Source of the DNA: Tyto alba
Lineage: Eukaryota; Chordata; Aves; Strigiformes; Tytonidae
Direction of reading: 5' to 3'
DNA length: 64,000 nt
NCBI RefSeq assembly: GCF_018691265.1
Contig: NW_024881301.1
Coordinates: forward strand, 15,250,752 to 15,314,751
Part shown: one piece after another, positions 35,097 through 48,800 of the stretch
Layout: every line of letters starts with the position of its first letter
How positions within the stretch are numbered: the first letter of the stretch is position 1
Notes under the pieces: model-generated
The model's database searches: none
Told to the model about the DNA's origin: nothing
The model's input: the letters and a program-made list of their open reading frames with translations, nothing else
Position numbers and translations under genes: made by a program

Positions 35097-38000
35097 GAAT
35101 AAAGAAGGGAAAAAGGAAGAACTCTTCTGGGAATTTTTATGCTTTTGTGTGGGTTTGTTTGACTAGCACCTGATTGCTAATACTGATTCACTATAGATTA
35201 GTTTCTAGTAGAAGGGCAAATGCTCTTGCAAGTGTGCATGTGTGCATAGCCACTAATTTATAGTTTCCGTTTTGGCCTCTAGGGAAAATGCTCATTTTAA
35301 CAAAAATCTAGCAGTCAAAGATCTACTTTAATAACAGTTTTCACACAAATCTCTTTTTAGAAGCTACATTTGTTAAAGAGAATTGCCAAAAATAGCTTAG
35401 AGAAAAAGCTGGGAAAAAAAGAAAGCGTCTTTTCTAGAGGAAATGGAGAAAACAGAGAGAATACATCATGGCCAAAAAGACTGATCTGTGATAAGTCTTA
35501 GGAGCTGGAACCATATACAGACTTATTATCCAAAATTAAAATTGTCAGATAAAATGCACAACATTCTGGCTCAGTGGATAAGAACAATTTTTTTTTTCAA
35601 TATAATTTTTAAATTAAGGTGATCTAATTAGTGCAAAACAGAACTGGATAATACAGTCAGTTAAGATTTACAGACAAAACCGTACTTATGTCTGTAAAGT
35701 GCACAATCAGTTATTTTACCAGTTTAGTTCAATACTTCATTTACCTTTGCAAACTGTAGTTTGGGAACACATGATTTGGCAGTTGAAATGTTACTGGTCA
35801 TTGTAAAAAAATTTGATACTTGAAATGCCAAAGGTGTTTTGCCTCCCAATTGAACACTCAAACAGGTACCTTCTTCTATTTTAGTTAAAGGGACTAGAGA
35901 ACTTAGCGGCAATGGCATCTTTGACAACAGTCAGCAGCAAAAAATATAAAAGACAATGTTCATAATATTTCTCATTCAAGAAATAACTGAAGCTAGCAAA
36001 ATTATTCCCTGTCACTGCTGAGGATTATATACCATAAACAATTTCCCAGCACCAAGGTTTGATCTTTGTTCTCTCTCTTTCCCAGTCTCTCTCTGTGTCA
36101 GATATAAATCCTAGATGATAGGATGTTAGGTATTAGTTGGCCTGTAACTGTCAAAGTTTGTCTAAGAATTTTGTAAAACCTTTTTTATTTTTTCAACAAG
36201 TTAAATTGATATTGCTGCTAAAATTGTAGAAGATCTCCATCTCTCAAGTAAAACAGGCATCATTATTAACTTTTCTCTTTGTTCTGAAAAGCAAGATGCA
36301 GGACCACTGGACCACTGTTGGCACCACTGGAAAACTTCACCTCCTGTAGTTGAGACAAGGCACAGAAACATCTAATACTTCCTGCCACCTACTTTCAGAG
36401 GACTCTACAGACCTTCATTCTTTGTGAGGAACACAATAAAAACCAAAATCAACAACACAAAGAAAAAAAAATAATTTACAGAGAACATATCCTCTGGGTT
36501 TCCTAGTGTGTCTTATCACTCATGTTTGTCTTCCAGATTGTAAACCCTGTAGGGAATGGATTGTTTTGGTATCTGCTTGTTGTGCAAGGTCAAGGATAGA
36601 GTCAGTGCTTTGTAAATAAGCAAACAGTGGTCAATCACAATAATAAAAACCATACATATATATCTTTGTATAAACAATGTCTAGGAGTTCAAATCCCATG
36701 TTCTCTGTCCCATCGGTGGTTTGACCCTAAAATGACATTATGTCCTCTGGAAGTACTTGTTTTTTTTAAATGAAAGATGCTAATGATGAATCAGTATTAA
36801 TCCCTCTGATTTGTTTGTGATAGAATTAAGCTTGATGAGTTTAGCTGTTTTTAATGAGGGTGGTACAATTTTAAGGTTTATTTTCAAGGTCACTTACAAT
36901 AACATCACTTTATCTACCTACAATTCTGTATAGATCATTTTACAACAACAACAAAAGTCCTGTAAGAAGAGACGTTTACGTTATTATTATCTGAACACTG
37001 CATGTTTAAAATTGTAGGAAAAAGCTTTAAAAATGCCATATAGTTTCCTTGGAGAATACAATATCCTTGGAGATTTTTTTAGTACATCATGCTGTGATGT
37101 ATTGCAGCAAAATGTAAAAGAGACAAGTGAAATAGAAAACTGATAATGTTAAAGCATGATCATCTAACATCTACTATTGTGTTCATTCCTCAGATAGTAA
37201 AAGATGTCTTCTGAGATCATTCTACAGGCAGAGCAATGAAAATCAGTGTAAGATTGGACTATCTGGTGTATCTGCTCCTTTTTGTTATTCTAAGTGTGAC
37301 TGCTGCGTCATTTACTACTCAGGAAGTATCAGAAAACCACTCTAAATCTTTGTTTTCTGTTCATGACTATGTCACATTTCAATTACTTTGTTTGAAATGT
37401 TATATATAGGTGAAGAAGACTTCATGTTACATTTTCTTTGCAAAATTTTGGCCACAATAATTCAGCTTCACTCTAGTTCTCAAAAAACAAACTTGGGAAT
37501 ATTACATTTATTGATATTTTAAAGGATAATGCCTATGTGTCAAATGTGTCTTCTGCAGCCCCTCTGAATATTCCGTTCACATTGAAGCAGATACAAATAC
37601 TTTCAAAACTACAGTTTTCAGCTTTTTGACAGCAAAGTTTTTTCAGATTTTGGTGCCCAAACAATTTTAAGATGGTGCATTCCCTCAAAAAACAATAAAG
37701 GATGGAGGCTATCCTCATGGATCAATTGAACAATCTCTTTTCACCTCATGGAATGGTATTGTCTTTTCTGGTAAACCCTGGTTTCAGGGTCTCTAAACTG
37801 TGATTCTTATCCCCATTGGGATCTCTACTCTCCACTGTCTTCTAGAGGGTACAAATGAGGAGAAATTATAGATTTGACTAAATAGAGGAAGAGCATAAAT
37901 CAGTTTGGGACAAAAGAAGATCAGACAGTCCTCATGAGGAAAGAGAGAATCTTTGTCCAGGCAGCAAACATGAGGGAGGTGAGGAGATTTCCTGTGTTGT

Positions 38001-38770
38001 ATACTACAATTACCCATAAAAAAACCCTAAATCCCAGATAGACTTGCATCTTCCATTGTCTTTTACTGTGGAAATAATTTACCCTATTAGTCCAGCAAAG
38101 CACATAAAACTTCTAAGAGCAAAATATTATTCAGAGTTATGTAATTCAGTAAAAATATTGGGTAGGTTGTTTTGAGATATCATGCATTCTATAATTACTA
38201 GCTATGAAGAATAAAAGGGAATATCTTTAGTTTGTGCAGAATAGTACGACTCTCCTGACATTCTGGTAATTGCAGCTATTCACACCATCTCAGTATTTAA
38301 CCTAAGATGACACCTACCTTTGTTAAAGAGAATATATATATATACATACATATATATTTTACAGAAGTCCACAAATCTCTTAAATATTCTAAAACCACTA
38401 AATAAAACAAACTCAGAACTCACAGCTAAATATAAGGAAAACAATTTAAAATACTCCATTAAGTACAGGTCCTGAAGTGATGGGAGAATAGTTGGTCAGC
38501 ACTTCTAAGCAAAGAATAGGCTTGGAATAGGCTTGTGACCACCTCATGATTATAAACCTGCTGGCAATAAATTTCCACTTCAGAATATTACCATTTTAGT
38601 CATTCACTTAAAAAACCCTATGCCAACAGGTTGGTAGCAAGGATTTGTTTGTTATATCTTTTTTTTTGATGAAGTAAGCTTGTGACAGTCATCGTAATAA
38701 AAACAGAGAAAAAAAAATTCCTCACATTGGTGAAGTCTTAAGTTGCTTTACTGCACAATTACCCTAAAAA
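35097..38770. other. Gene-free AT-rich unique DNA
   Basis: About 3.7 kb without recognised genes. It includes a (TA)n/(CATA)n stretch at 38331-38357. Minus-strand frames of 60-74 codons at 37533-38103 lack any recognisable product. Confidence 0.65.
38331..38357. repeat. (TA)n simple repeat
   Basis: Alternating TA units interrupted by CATA. Confidence 0.8.
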
Positions 38771-38775
38771 GAGAT

Positions 38776-39783
38776 TGTCGTGGTTTGAGCTCAGAGGTCA
38801 ACTGAGAACCACACAGCCACTCACTCCTCCCTTCTCTCTCAGTGATGAGAAGGGACAAATAAGACAGGCTTGGGATTTGAGATAGGACCGGGATGGGCAG
38901 ATCACCCATTATGGTCATGAGCAAAAGGCAGACTTGTTAGGGGAAGAAAAAAAACCCATACATTTTTTACAGACACTAAAATCAACACTTAACAGAGTAG
39001 GACAGTGAGAAGCATTGCCACATCTTGAGAACACCTTCCACCCACCCCTCCCTTCTCCCTGGGCTCAGCTCTGCTCCCGATATCTCTACCTCTTCCCCAC
39101 AGCGGCTCAGGGGGCAAGGAATGGTGGGGTCCAGTCAGTGATGCTGCTTCTTCCATCTTCAGTGGGGGCAAGCTTCTGGAACTTCTTCCCCCTGCTCCAT
39201 CATGGTGTCCCTCTCACAAAAGACAGTCCTCCACAAACTTTCTCTGACATGAGTCCCTCCCACGGGCTGCAGCCCTTCCCGAGCTGCTCCAGTGTGGGAC
39301 ACCCCTGCATGTTGCAATCCTCCCAGTGCTGAACTACAACAGCAAGGACTGCTTTTTCCCACAAAATCATGGCCTTCTTCGGGCACAGCCACCTTAGTCA
39401 GGCCCCTCCCATGCCATAAATCAGTGTCTGCTCCACCGAAGAGCTCCATGGGTGGCGGTGGGAGGGGCACCCTGCCATCTCACCACAGGATACAGGGGGG
39501 TCTCTGCTCCGGCACATCTCCCCTCTCCTTTCTTCCTCCATTTCTCTACTGTCCTTGGTGTTCACGCAGCTGCTGCAACTCCTCCTTACAAGTCCGACTC
39601 CTCCTCACCACATCCCTTCTTAATTATGTTATTGCAGAGGCGCAGCTGATTGGCTCAGTTTTAGTGCAGAGGTGGAGCTGACTTGGAGCTGGGGGATCTT
39701 CGAGAAGCTTCTCAATGGGGGCCACCCCTGTAGCTCTCTCTCCTGCTACCAAAAAACCCCACCACTCACTCAAACCCAGGACA
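38776..39783 (-). mobile_element. ERV solo LTR, family A, minus strand
   Basis: A 1,008-bp LTR in minus orientation. On that strand it begins TGTCCTGGGTTTGAGTGAG and ends 'gctcaaaccacgaca'. Flanking 5-mers GAGAT (38771-38775) and CAGAT (39784-39788) form a target-site duplication with one mismatch. It aligns with the other two family A copies, including the tandem-unit region. Open frames of 103-129 codons across it are not genes. It is the last recognisable transposon before a 24-kb stretch that has none. Confidence 0.93.
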
Positions 39784-39788
39784 CAGAT

Positions 39789-42700
39789 GCAAAAATGCTC
39801 TCTACAGCAACCTGCTGAGCTCTGGTATTGTGATACTACTGTTAGAGTTTAATTAACAGTTTTAGTAAACTTTTGAAACTGCAGTGATAAGCCCCCTCTT
39901 CCATGTCTTCCACTTGAGAAGCACTGTGTGTTCAACGCAATGTTTTTCTTTGACCATTAAACACTGTGTTCCTTTGCTACAAGATTCATGTAAAGTCAGA
40001 AGGTGTTTGCAGACAGCTGGTGCTATACTATTATTTTTTGCAATAAATGGGGAACACAGGATGTCTAACCTAAAGTCTGAGCTTTAGCCTGTCACGAGAA
40101 AAATATACTCATGCTACGTTAGACAAAGAACCTTTGGGTTTTTCTTAATTTCATTGGGGAAATGACCTGAGTTAGAACTCTGATGTTGTTTGATCTGGAT
40201 CAGGTGTCCAAGCTGCTCAGTTCTCTAACTACATGAACAATTTTACTGGTATATGGGAAAGAACAGTGAGGAGATGAGATCAAGGGACCAAGTGGAAAAA
40301 TGAAGGAGCCTCTTTTGATTGTAGCACTGGCCTACAAACTCTGTTATCCGGGTATAACACAATCTCCTGGTGTGGAGTCACATGCAGAACTATTTGTGTA
40401 TGTGACAACATGGTCTGAGAAGGAAGAAACTTCCAAAAATTCCACACAAAATTTTATATCTTGCCATGGGAAAATGTCTATCTTCTGTCTTCCTCTCAGA
40501 GAAAACTGAAGAATTACCACATGTACTTTAGTTTTACTTGATGCCCATTTTGTTCCCTCTAGACTTTCTTCTCCCTTCTTTCCCCTGCCTTGAGTTGATT
40601 TTTTTTAATTTTTTAAATTTTTTTTTCCTGTTCCTTTCTTCTTTTTGAGTTTCTGATAGAGAACTAGGCTTACAGGTTATTGCAAGTACATTCCAACATC
40701 ATGAAGATTATTTCTGCGATATATCAAGACAAGAAGTCTCAACAACTACTGCATAAACATGTACTTGAAATTAGGTTTATCTGGCCTTGTGTAAGCTTCA
40801 GAGCTCTCCACAGTAAAGTTTCAGTAAATTCTAGAGGGATGATGTAGCTCTGGTGAATAATTGCTAGAAGACAGGTTTAAACATAGAGTAATTCTCTTAG
40901 AGCATCATCATCCCTGTAGAGTGAACTAAAGTTACTTGACAAAAACCACATGTGCTATCAGTAAGGATTATGGCAGGCCATAGGTATGTAAAACATACTT
41001 GATATTTTTTTCCTGGAAAAAAAACTGGTTGAAATCTGCTGCTGCATTCTGCAGCAGAGCAGCAACTGTGCTATTTCAAATGATAAGGACAGAAGGGCTC
41101 AGTAACAGTATATTGTGTCACTGTCCAATTAAGAAAAGCAAAATAAAGTTCCTGAAATAGCTTTCAATTAACACTTATTATGTGCCATAGTATATTTAGT
41201 TTCTTAAAGGGCCATTAATTGTTACTATACTGCAATTAGACCTTAAGTGTGTGATTAATATTCTGTTAAATGCTTATTTAATGTTATTTGGCATTCATTA
41301 CCAATGAATAGATATTTAATTGAAGGCTGCTTCCTCCTTAGCAGAATGGCTGATCTCCTTTTGCCCCTTCTATGATTGCTTTCTGCTATTTGTTTTTCTT
41401 CAGACCATTGCCTTTGAGGTTGTAGAATTATTCTTCTCCTTGTAGTTCACTCAGCTAAGCAGAAAATAATAATTTTTTTAGTCCATAATACCTATTCAGA
41501 TAAGTGTGCTGGGATTATAGATGCACCAAAGCACACCAAAATTAATTCAGAAAAATATATCTTAACCCCCAATACACAGGGTTTGATGAAAGAAAGCAAA
41601 AATTTCATAGCCTTTTTTTTACCCTGCTCCCTCCTCCTTTGTTTCTATCCTCCACTCCCTTCTTTCCCAGCATCACCAGCTATAATGAATGTGAGCAGGG
41701 CAAATGAGGCAGAGAAAATACAGCAGCAAATAAGTATGGTAATATGATTGCCTTATGAAGAAAACTTTTAAATCACTTTCCAACAAGATCAACCTGTTTC
41801 TGCTGTGTGGTACACAAAGCTGATGCAGAATGGAGAAATTGCGCAATTTACAAATCATACCACTCACATGAGGTCAGCACCCCATTGGTTAGCATTTGCA
41901 TTCACAATTGTCTTTCAGTTTAAAATCAGATAACACAAAAGAAAATTACCAAGTCAATTGTTACATGCCCAACTTGTGATACATAAAAGCAGTCCAGTAT
42001 TCAACAGCAGCAATAATCTATTCCTTGAAAATACAGCCACCTCAAAAGTCTTCCCTGTTGTGTAGGCAAAAAGGACTAATCACTAAGTACAAAATAGTTT
42101 TGAAGGACCATTAGCTGCACTCATGTTACCAGGTGGTCAGTAAACAAGCAAATTCATTAAAATGTGTTTCTAACTGTTGAATGAAGTTTGAATATATTCA
42201 CTTCTCTATCAGATTTATTTCTTTGATTCAGAAAGAAGATGAGTAATAAATAAGGAATAAAATGATGTAAAAATATTCTCAAGCTAATGATATTAATTTC
42301 ATTTTTTAAGCAGCTCTTGCAGATGAAAAAGATCTCTAGTCTATATTCCATAAACAGGTAAAATATATAATGTATTTATTATAAATATGATTATGTACGC
42401 AACTTTTTAAACATTGTGAAAACAAAATGATTGTTTTCCAACTCTAGTTCTCATGTATATTCCCTTTCAACATGAAGGAAAATATCTACAAGAGTGAAAT
42501 GGTCTTTCTACTGACATTTTAAATTACTTTATGAAACATTCTTGAATTTTATAACAATTTAAACTAAAAAAAAAAAAAAAAAAAAGGCCCTAATTAGACC
42601 TCTACAGCTGCCAGAATGTGCTACTTTAAGAAAGTAACACTCTTTGCATGAGTTTCCCTGTCCATTTCCTGGTTGTTTTCAGAGTATCCAATGTTTCAGT

Positions 42701-45700
42701 ATTTTTAATTTCACTAAGCTCTGCCATTCAAGTGAAGAAATCTCAGAAACATTTCTAACTATCTTTGAAGACTCATGAGATGCTAGAAGGCAAACATTAT
42801 GTCAATATTTAAAGAGGTCAAGGAGTTAGGAAAAAAAGAAAAGTCAGAGAATTCACAACCAGTCAGGTTGTTCGAATTCTTCAGAAGAATCTGGAACAAA
42901 TAATTCAGCTAACTATTTGCAAGATAAAAAGGAATTGAGCCAAGTCGATCTGATATTTTCATTTAAATTCTGCATAACAAGGATAATGATGAAAACAAGA
43001 GGTGTTATACATCGTGCCCATTTGCAGTCACAATCTATTCTAAAATTAAATCTAGGGAAATATTGTTTTGCTAGAAACAACAAGGTTGGGTAGGGGTAAA
43101 CTGCTCTTAAAATTGGGTCTATCAATGATTCATTGTCAAATGAAAGAAAGTAGTGAATAGGACTAATTCAGGGAGAGCTATGATTTTAAAGTTCTTCAGT
43201 ATCTTCACTGATGCTCTTACTGATTAAAACAACATTTGTTAACATTCAAGAGCCACATGACGATAGAAGGGACTGCATTTTGGAGAACAATATCAGAATT
43301 CAAAATCTTTTCAGCAAACTGATGTCTCAAAGGGTAGAATGATGCTCAGTAAGTACCACTTTTTTTCTTTTAGGCAGGAATAATTAGTTGTATAAACACA
43401 GGATGGGAAACAACAAGATGGCTAAACAAGATTAGCCATAATGGAATACAAACTGAACCAGAATCAACAATAAAAACCACCTTTTGAAAAAAAGTGAATG
43501 TTTTACTTGGATACATAGCACATGTTTTGCATGCTGCAATTTTGATATGATCCTCTCTGCTCAGACTTGATGAGGAGTTAGGGGGACTATTAAGTGCCGT
43601 TTGGGCATTCTGCTTGGAAAAGGCTGCGGACCACAAGGGAAAAGTTCAATGATGTCAGGGACATGATCAGGATCTAGTAAACTCTGTCAGTGATGGACAA
43701 GGGAAAGAATCAAGATTTTATAGGCTAAAGGAGGAAAAAACCATAAAGGATTGTATGGTTTACAAAAAGGGAATGGAGGGACATATTCTCCAGTTCTTTG
43801 GTGACTATAGCTCCTCATATTAATCCATGAGATATTGTTACTTACAAAAGGAAAAAAAGAAAAAAAAATCTTTGAGGAAAAATCTTTATAATCCTGAGAG
43901 TAATGAAACAGCAATAGAATAGATCATCTAGGGAGACTGTGGGGTCGCTAACACTGGATGCTGTTAGGAACAGTCTACTGAGATATTAGTTTAGTGGAAT
44001 ACCAGGAAGGATATGTACAAAATAATGTCTTGTAGCACCTTGCACCTTTTATTATGAAGGATCCTATATTTGGGTGAAAGAAACTCCATGAACTTAACTT
44101 AGGATCTCTGAACCTCTTTTTCTTTCTCCCCCTCCCCTGTATGATCAATTATACAAATAATGCTAGTAACAGTCATGAGGCACAGGACAGACATGAATGA
44201 ACAAGCTTGATCAAGGAGTCCAGACTTCGTTCTCCTGCTTCCTGTAAAAAAGAATGAAAAGAGCAGTATGGTACAAGAACATTCCTGTTAGAGTAAATCC
44301 AAGGCTGTTAATTAATACTTAAGTATACATATTCATTTATTGGGGAAAAAAAAAAAAAAAAAAAAGGCAAATCAGTCTTGTAGAAGAAACCTCTCAAAAA
44401 GAGAGACTACAGTCAGTTAGATGAAGATCCAGAACTATTTTTCAGTCAGCTTCACCAATCACTTGTATTCTTCACATGTGAACGCATGGTTAGATGGGGT
44501 TATAGGTTGAGTTCTGAAGCTTTGAAGGCTGGTCCATGGTTCTGTCAATGCAGTCTGGCTATATCAAACGAAGGCAGACTAGCACCCCATCCAACTGCTT
44601 TGTTGGTGTTTTGTGCTCTGAATTATTTAAAATACAAACATTTTGACCTTGAGTTTGAGATTAATTTACTCATTGACAGTATTAACATAAAATGCTGTGG
44701 CTTTGGGGCCAGTGAAGCCAGAACTATTCTTTGCCTGGCTACATAGTTACAGCCAGTTTGTTTGTGGGAAGACTGGTTCTGCAGCATTTCAAACAGGTCA
44801 CTCTTTTTGTGTTTCTGATTAATGCCTGCCTTCCAATGTTTGACCTAAATATGTTATTTTAAGCAGTTTTATATATATATAAAAATATGCTTTTCTCTCT
44901 TATACTATATCACTCACAAATGATTTGTTGTTAATTGGGATTATGCCTCACTGATAAACAGAAGACACTGCTGTACACATTCTGTTGATTTGTACCTGTC
45001 TGCTGTGGGTTAATGGCATGATTAAAAACCATTTCACAATGAGTTTCCAGCATCAGAAAACCAATATTATTCAGTGACTGACTTTTACCTTAGGCTTAAT
45101 GTTCAACTCATTCCTGTGCAGTTTATCTAGAAAAGAGAATATTAACCTTAACAAACACAAGTAATTATATTTCATCAATGCATATTATTATAGTGGTATT
45201 TATTCAGGTCTTCACTCCTTCAGTAACTTCTTGCACCTTAACTTGGCATCTTTTTTTAGCTTACATCTGACATTGCAGTACCTCTGTGTATTCAAAAAAT
45301 GGCCCAATTGGTACTGGTTTCAGCTGGTTAGGTGTTTCAAACTAGGACTTTCAAATGGCTGCATAAGCTTTGAATGATCTTACGTCATTACTTTATAGAT
45401 GCCTCTGACCCTTTTTCTATTTTTATTACATGCTTTGTGGCCCAATTCAGCACAGGAATACAACCTGTAGTTAATTGTAGCAGTGCTGAATTGGGATTTC
45501 AGCATCCTTTGACCTACCATTGTGATGATTGTTACTTATTACCTTTTCAGACTTCTTTCACCTTAGTAAATTCAGTATTTGCTATGGAACCCTTTAAAAT
45601 GTGTCTGTCCTTCATAACTGCATCCCAACACAACTAAATTTCCCAGGAAATTATTAAGCAAACTAGGAGGAAAAAAATACTTTTAAGGCTGCACCAGTCT

Positions 45701-45734
45701 TTGTTCCTAAATACACAAGTGTAGCTGTCTGAAT
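39789..45734. other. Gene-free unique DNA
   Basis: About 6 kb with no recognised transposon or gene. Features are A runs at about 42567-42585 and 44345-44364, and a (TA) stretch near 44870. The stretch at about 41030-41340 looks less degenerate, with many TAATT/ATTA motifs, and could be a conserved non-coding element; I cannot test that. Confidence 0.6.
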
Positions 45735-45850
45735 AAAAAGAAGCCATAGCAGTTAGCAATACTCTGCTGAATATTAAGCCCTCCAGATTTCTATCCATTT
45801 TCTTCCTCTGATATGAGGTGTAGCATTTCACACATGTAGAAGTTTTGATT
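45735..45850 (+). repeat. Short unknown dispersed repeat, copy 1
   Basis: Contains a 31-bp core (45808-45838, starting CTGATATGAGGTGTAGC) that is identical in inverted orientation at 54837-54867. Weaker similarity extends on both sides ('ctctgctga' upstream, 'ttttgattttt'-like downstream). I do not recognise the family. Confidence 0.7.
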
Positions 45851-48800
45851 TTTAAATAACATCATAAAAAAAAAAAAAAAAAGACAAGGCTGAAAGGGGT
45901 AAAGGGTGCATAGCAGTCAGAAGAATAAATTTCTGAGCAACGTACTCTTGGTTTCATATAAAATGTTTTATTGTACATCATCTGGTCTGTCATGTTTTCC
46001 CCATGCAAGAGAACAAGCTCAAAATAAGTTAAATAATTTCTTCCAGCTTAAGTAGCTTATTTTCCACAAATGTAGACAATAAATAATAAAAAAGTGACAG
46101 TGTAATACTTTTCATGTTGTTACAATACTCATGTTGGTCTTCTCCCAGCTCTGTTTTGCCTAATGTCAGCAGACAGTTAAGGCAGGCCTCTCACTTTTAA
46201 AAATGTAACACTCAAAAACAGATCCCTGTTTCCTATGTGTTTTTCTAACCACGGCTTTCTCACTAGTCCTTGTTTTATGTCCTTCCAATTTGGAATCAGC
46301 AGTCACCACCACCCAGCAATCTCAAGCACATATGAACACCCCTTAATTTTAGAATCTTATCAGCTGTTGCAGCCCACCTTCAAAGTCAGGTTTCTCACAC
46401 AGACACAATTAGAGTGGACAACGGCCAGGATATACTAAACAATATTAAAACAAACACAAAAACAGAAGCTAAAATCTGCCTAATTCACTCCCTGCGTGTC
46501 ATCCCCCCCAGTATATTAATTATATTGGAACGGTATGGAAATCTTCAGCAAACAACCCCAATGTGACCTTTGTAATAAGAGATCAATAACAATAATGTGG
46601 GAAAAAAGAAATGTGTGTCTCCTTTTGGAACTTGAGGGAGTGCAAGGAGTCAACCACAATTCACAATCTGTTCCACTTTACATTTCCAGTCCCTATACTT
46701 CTGTCTGGTTGCCTGAGCAAACTCTCTGGATTTCATGGCAGGTATAAAATTCAAGGTTAAGGATATATGTCCATTTGGCCTTCATTTTATTGTAGATTGT
46801 TCCTAGAATGTTTGCCTTTGTTCTCTTGTTTGCTCTTGGTTCAGAGCTGATCTCTCGTGGTTCACGCAGATATACCCTGGGGTCTTCTGTCCTGACTTAT
46901 CACCTGACAGCAATGATTGTATAGTTTAATTAAAAGTCAATTCTAGCTTTTGGGATATATGCTATAATAAAAGAACCATCTGAAATTAGGACTTAAATAA
47001 TGAAGGTTTCAGGGACATGTAGGCTGGTATTTGTTATGCATTTTAATAGAGGAAGTTTGCAACTAATTGGAGGCTAACTAAACCCTTTGGACACATTTCA
47101 AGTCACGTCAGTCCTTTTTTTCTCCCCAAGGAATCTGATAGGCCATGCAGCTTAGTACTGCCTTTTTCTATCTTAATTACCACATTGAGTTGTGCTAATG
47201 TAGGTTTACTTTGGAGGCATGTGTTATGATTATAACCCAGGCAAGAGTTTTTACTACAGGCTTCAGAATCTAGTTTAAATACCTCTCTATCTGCAAATAG
47301 TAGAAGAAGAGAAAAATTAAAGACCAATTTGCTTCTTTAATTAATTGTAGCTCATGCACATGTATCTAGAGAAAGTAGGTCACCTGAGTTAGTGTGACCC
47401 ACCCCAGTAGCTCATAAACAAGGCCTCCATTATTCTGTATTTGAGACATTATTAGATCTGATTCGATATAATATTACACATTCATTGGGCTGCAAGAGCC
47501 ATCCTTGCCATCAACACACATTCTTCATAGTGAGACTGAAGAGACTCATCAGTTTTAAATATGTTAAGTTTGTGAATGGAAATCTATATTATGCATTGTG
47601 TTTCAACTACAAACATGTGGCTAACAGAGAAAAAAAACAATATGACAAACCAATTTATTTGCTGCTTGTGGAATTTTTGCAAGGCTTTTCAATGAACCCA
47701 GTAGGCTGACCTTCATAATTCAGTCTGAAGTTAGGGAGAAGGAGAAGCACTTTAAAAGGAAAATGAAATACAGACCTGTTGAGTTTCATAAATGCCAGTA
47801 GAAAATGCTGAACAGTGCAGAAATAACAAACAGGAAAAAAGCTCTCATACTTTACTATGATATGAACTTGCATGCACATCTTTTTTAAGGAATTAACAAA
47901 AGAGTCGAGCTTAAAAAAAAAAATAATATGATCTTTCTTTCTGGGAGGTTAGCATTTAAGAAGTTGATAAAAAAATATTATTACCTCTTCTTCCTCAGTT
48001 TTCCATGAGTCTGGAATCAAAGTGGTTTGTGTGAATATTTACCGACAGAAATCCAAGCTTTGGGGTACTTCTCTATTCTATAGAGATGTTGAGACTCTTA
48101 GCCAAGAATTCTACCAGCAGCAAACATATGTTTCTCAACAACCCCATATCTTTCTCTCCCATTCCTGCTTCCAAAAAATAACTGAAGTGCATTTAAACTG
48201 TGCATATGCACCAAAGATTTTAATTCATAGGACTCTCATGGATACCTAAACTATATTTCAGGATAAGGAAGAGGCATGAGTACAAAACTTCTTATTTTTT
48301 TCTGTTCTCTTGAATTGCCTATTTATTCCTGTAACAGTCCTCTGACCTTCCAACATCACTGTGCACTGTTGTGCAATTCAAGTAAAACTCAGAAAGTTCA
48401 GCTCCTCTTAGCAGTAGATTCCACTGCTGTGGACCGTACAACAGTACTGAAGCTAAAAGAGTTTGGATGACCCACATCTCTTGGATCACAAGACATGCTC
48501 ACAAGTATGCTGTACTTTGGGTACTTTAAATATCTGCAAGATCAGAAGACAAAAAGAGGCTCACACCTCCTTGGCCTTCTAGGTAAAATGTCTGAGGAGA
48601 TCTCTGCCCCAACTTTCTACATGTTCAGCCCTCTGATTTTTATGATCATTCTCCTTGAGGAAGGAGAACTGCTGTTTCTTTGCAGTAGTTTCCTGGGGCT
48701 TGGTGTGAGAAATGATGGATTCACATCAGATGCTTAGGCAATGTGTGGAGAACGATGTTGAATAAAATCAAGACTTCTGAGTGGTGGATGGCAGATCATG

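Noticed and set aside
42567..44364. A runs of about 19-20 at 42567 and 44345 as retrocopy tails
   Set aside because: Neither has an AATAAA 10-30 bp upstream or a recognisable frame, so they are plain homopolymers.
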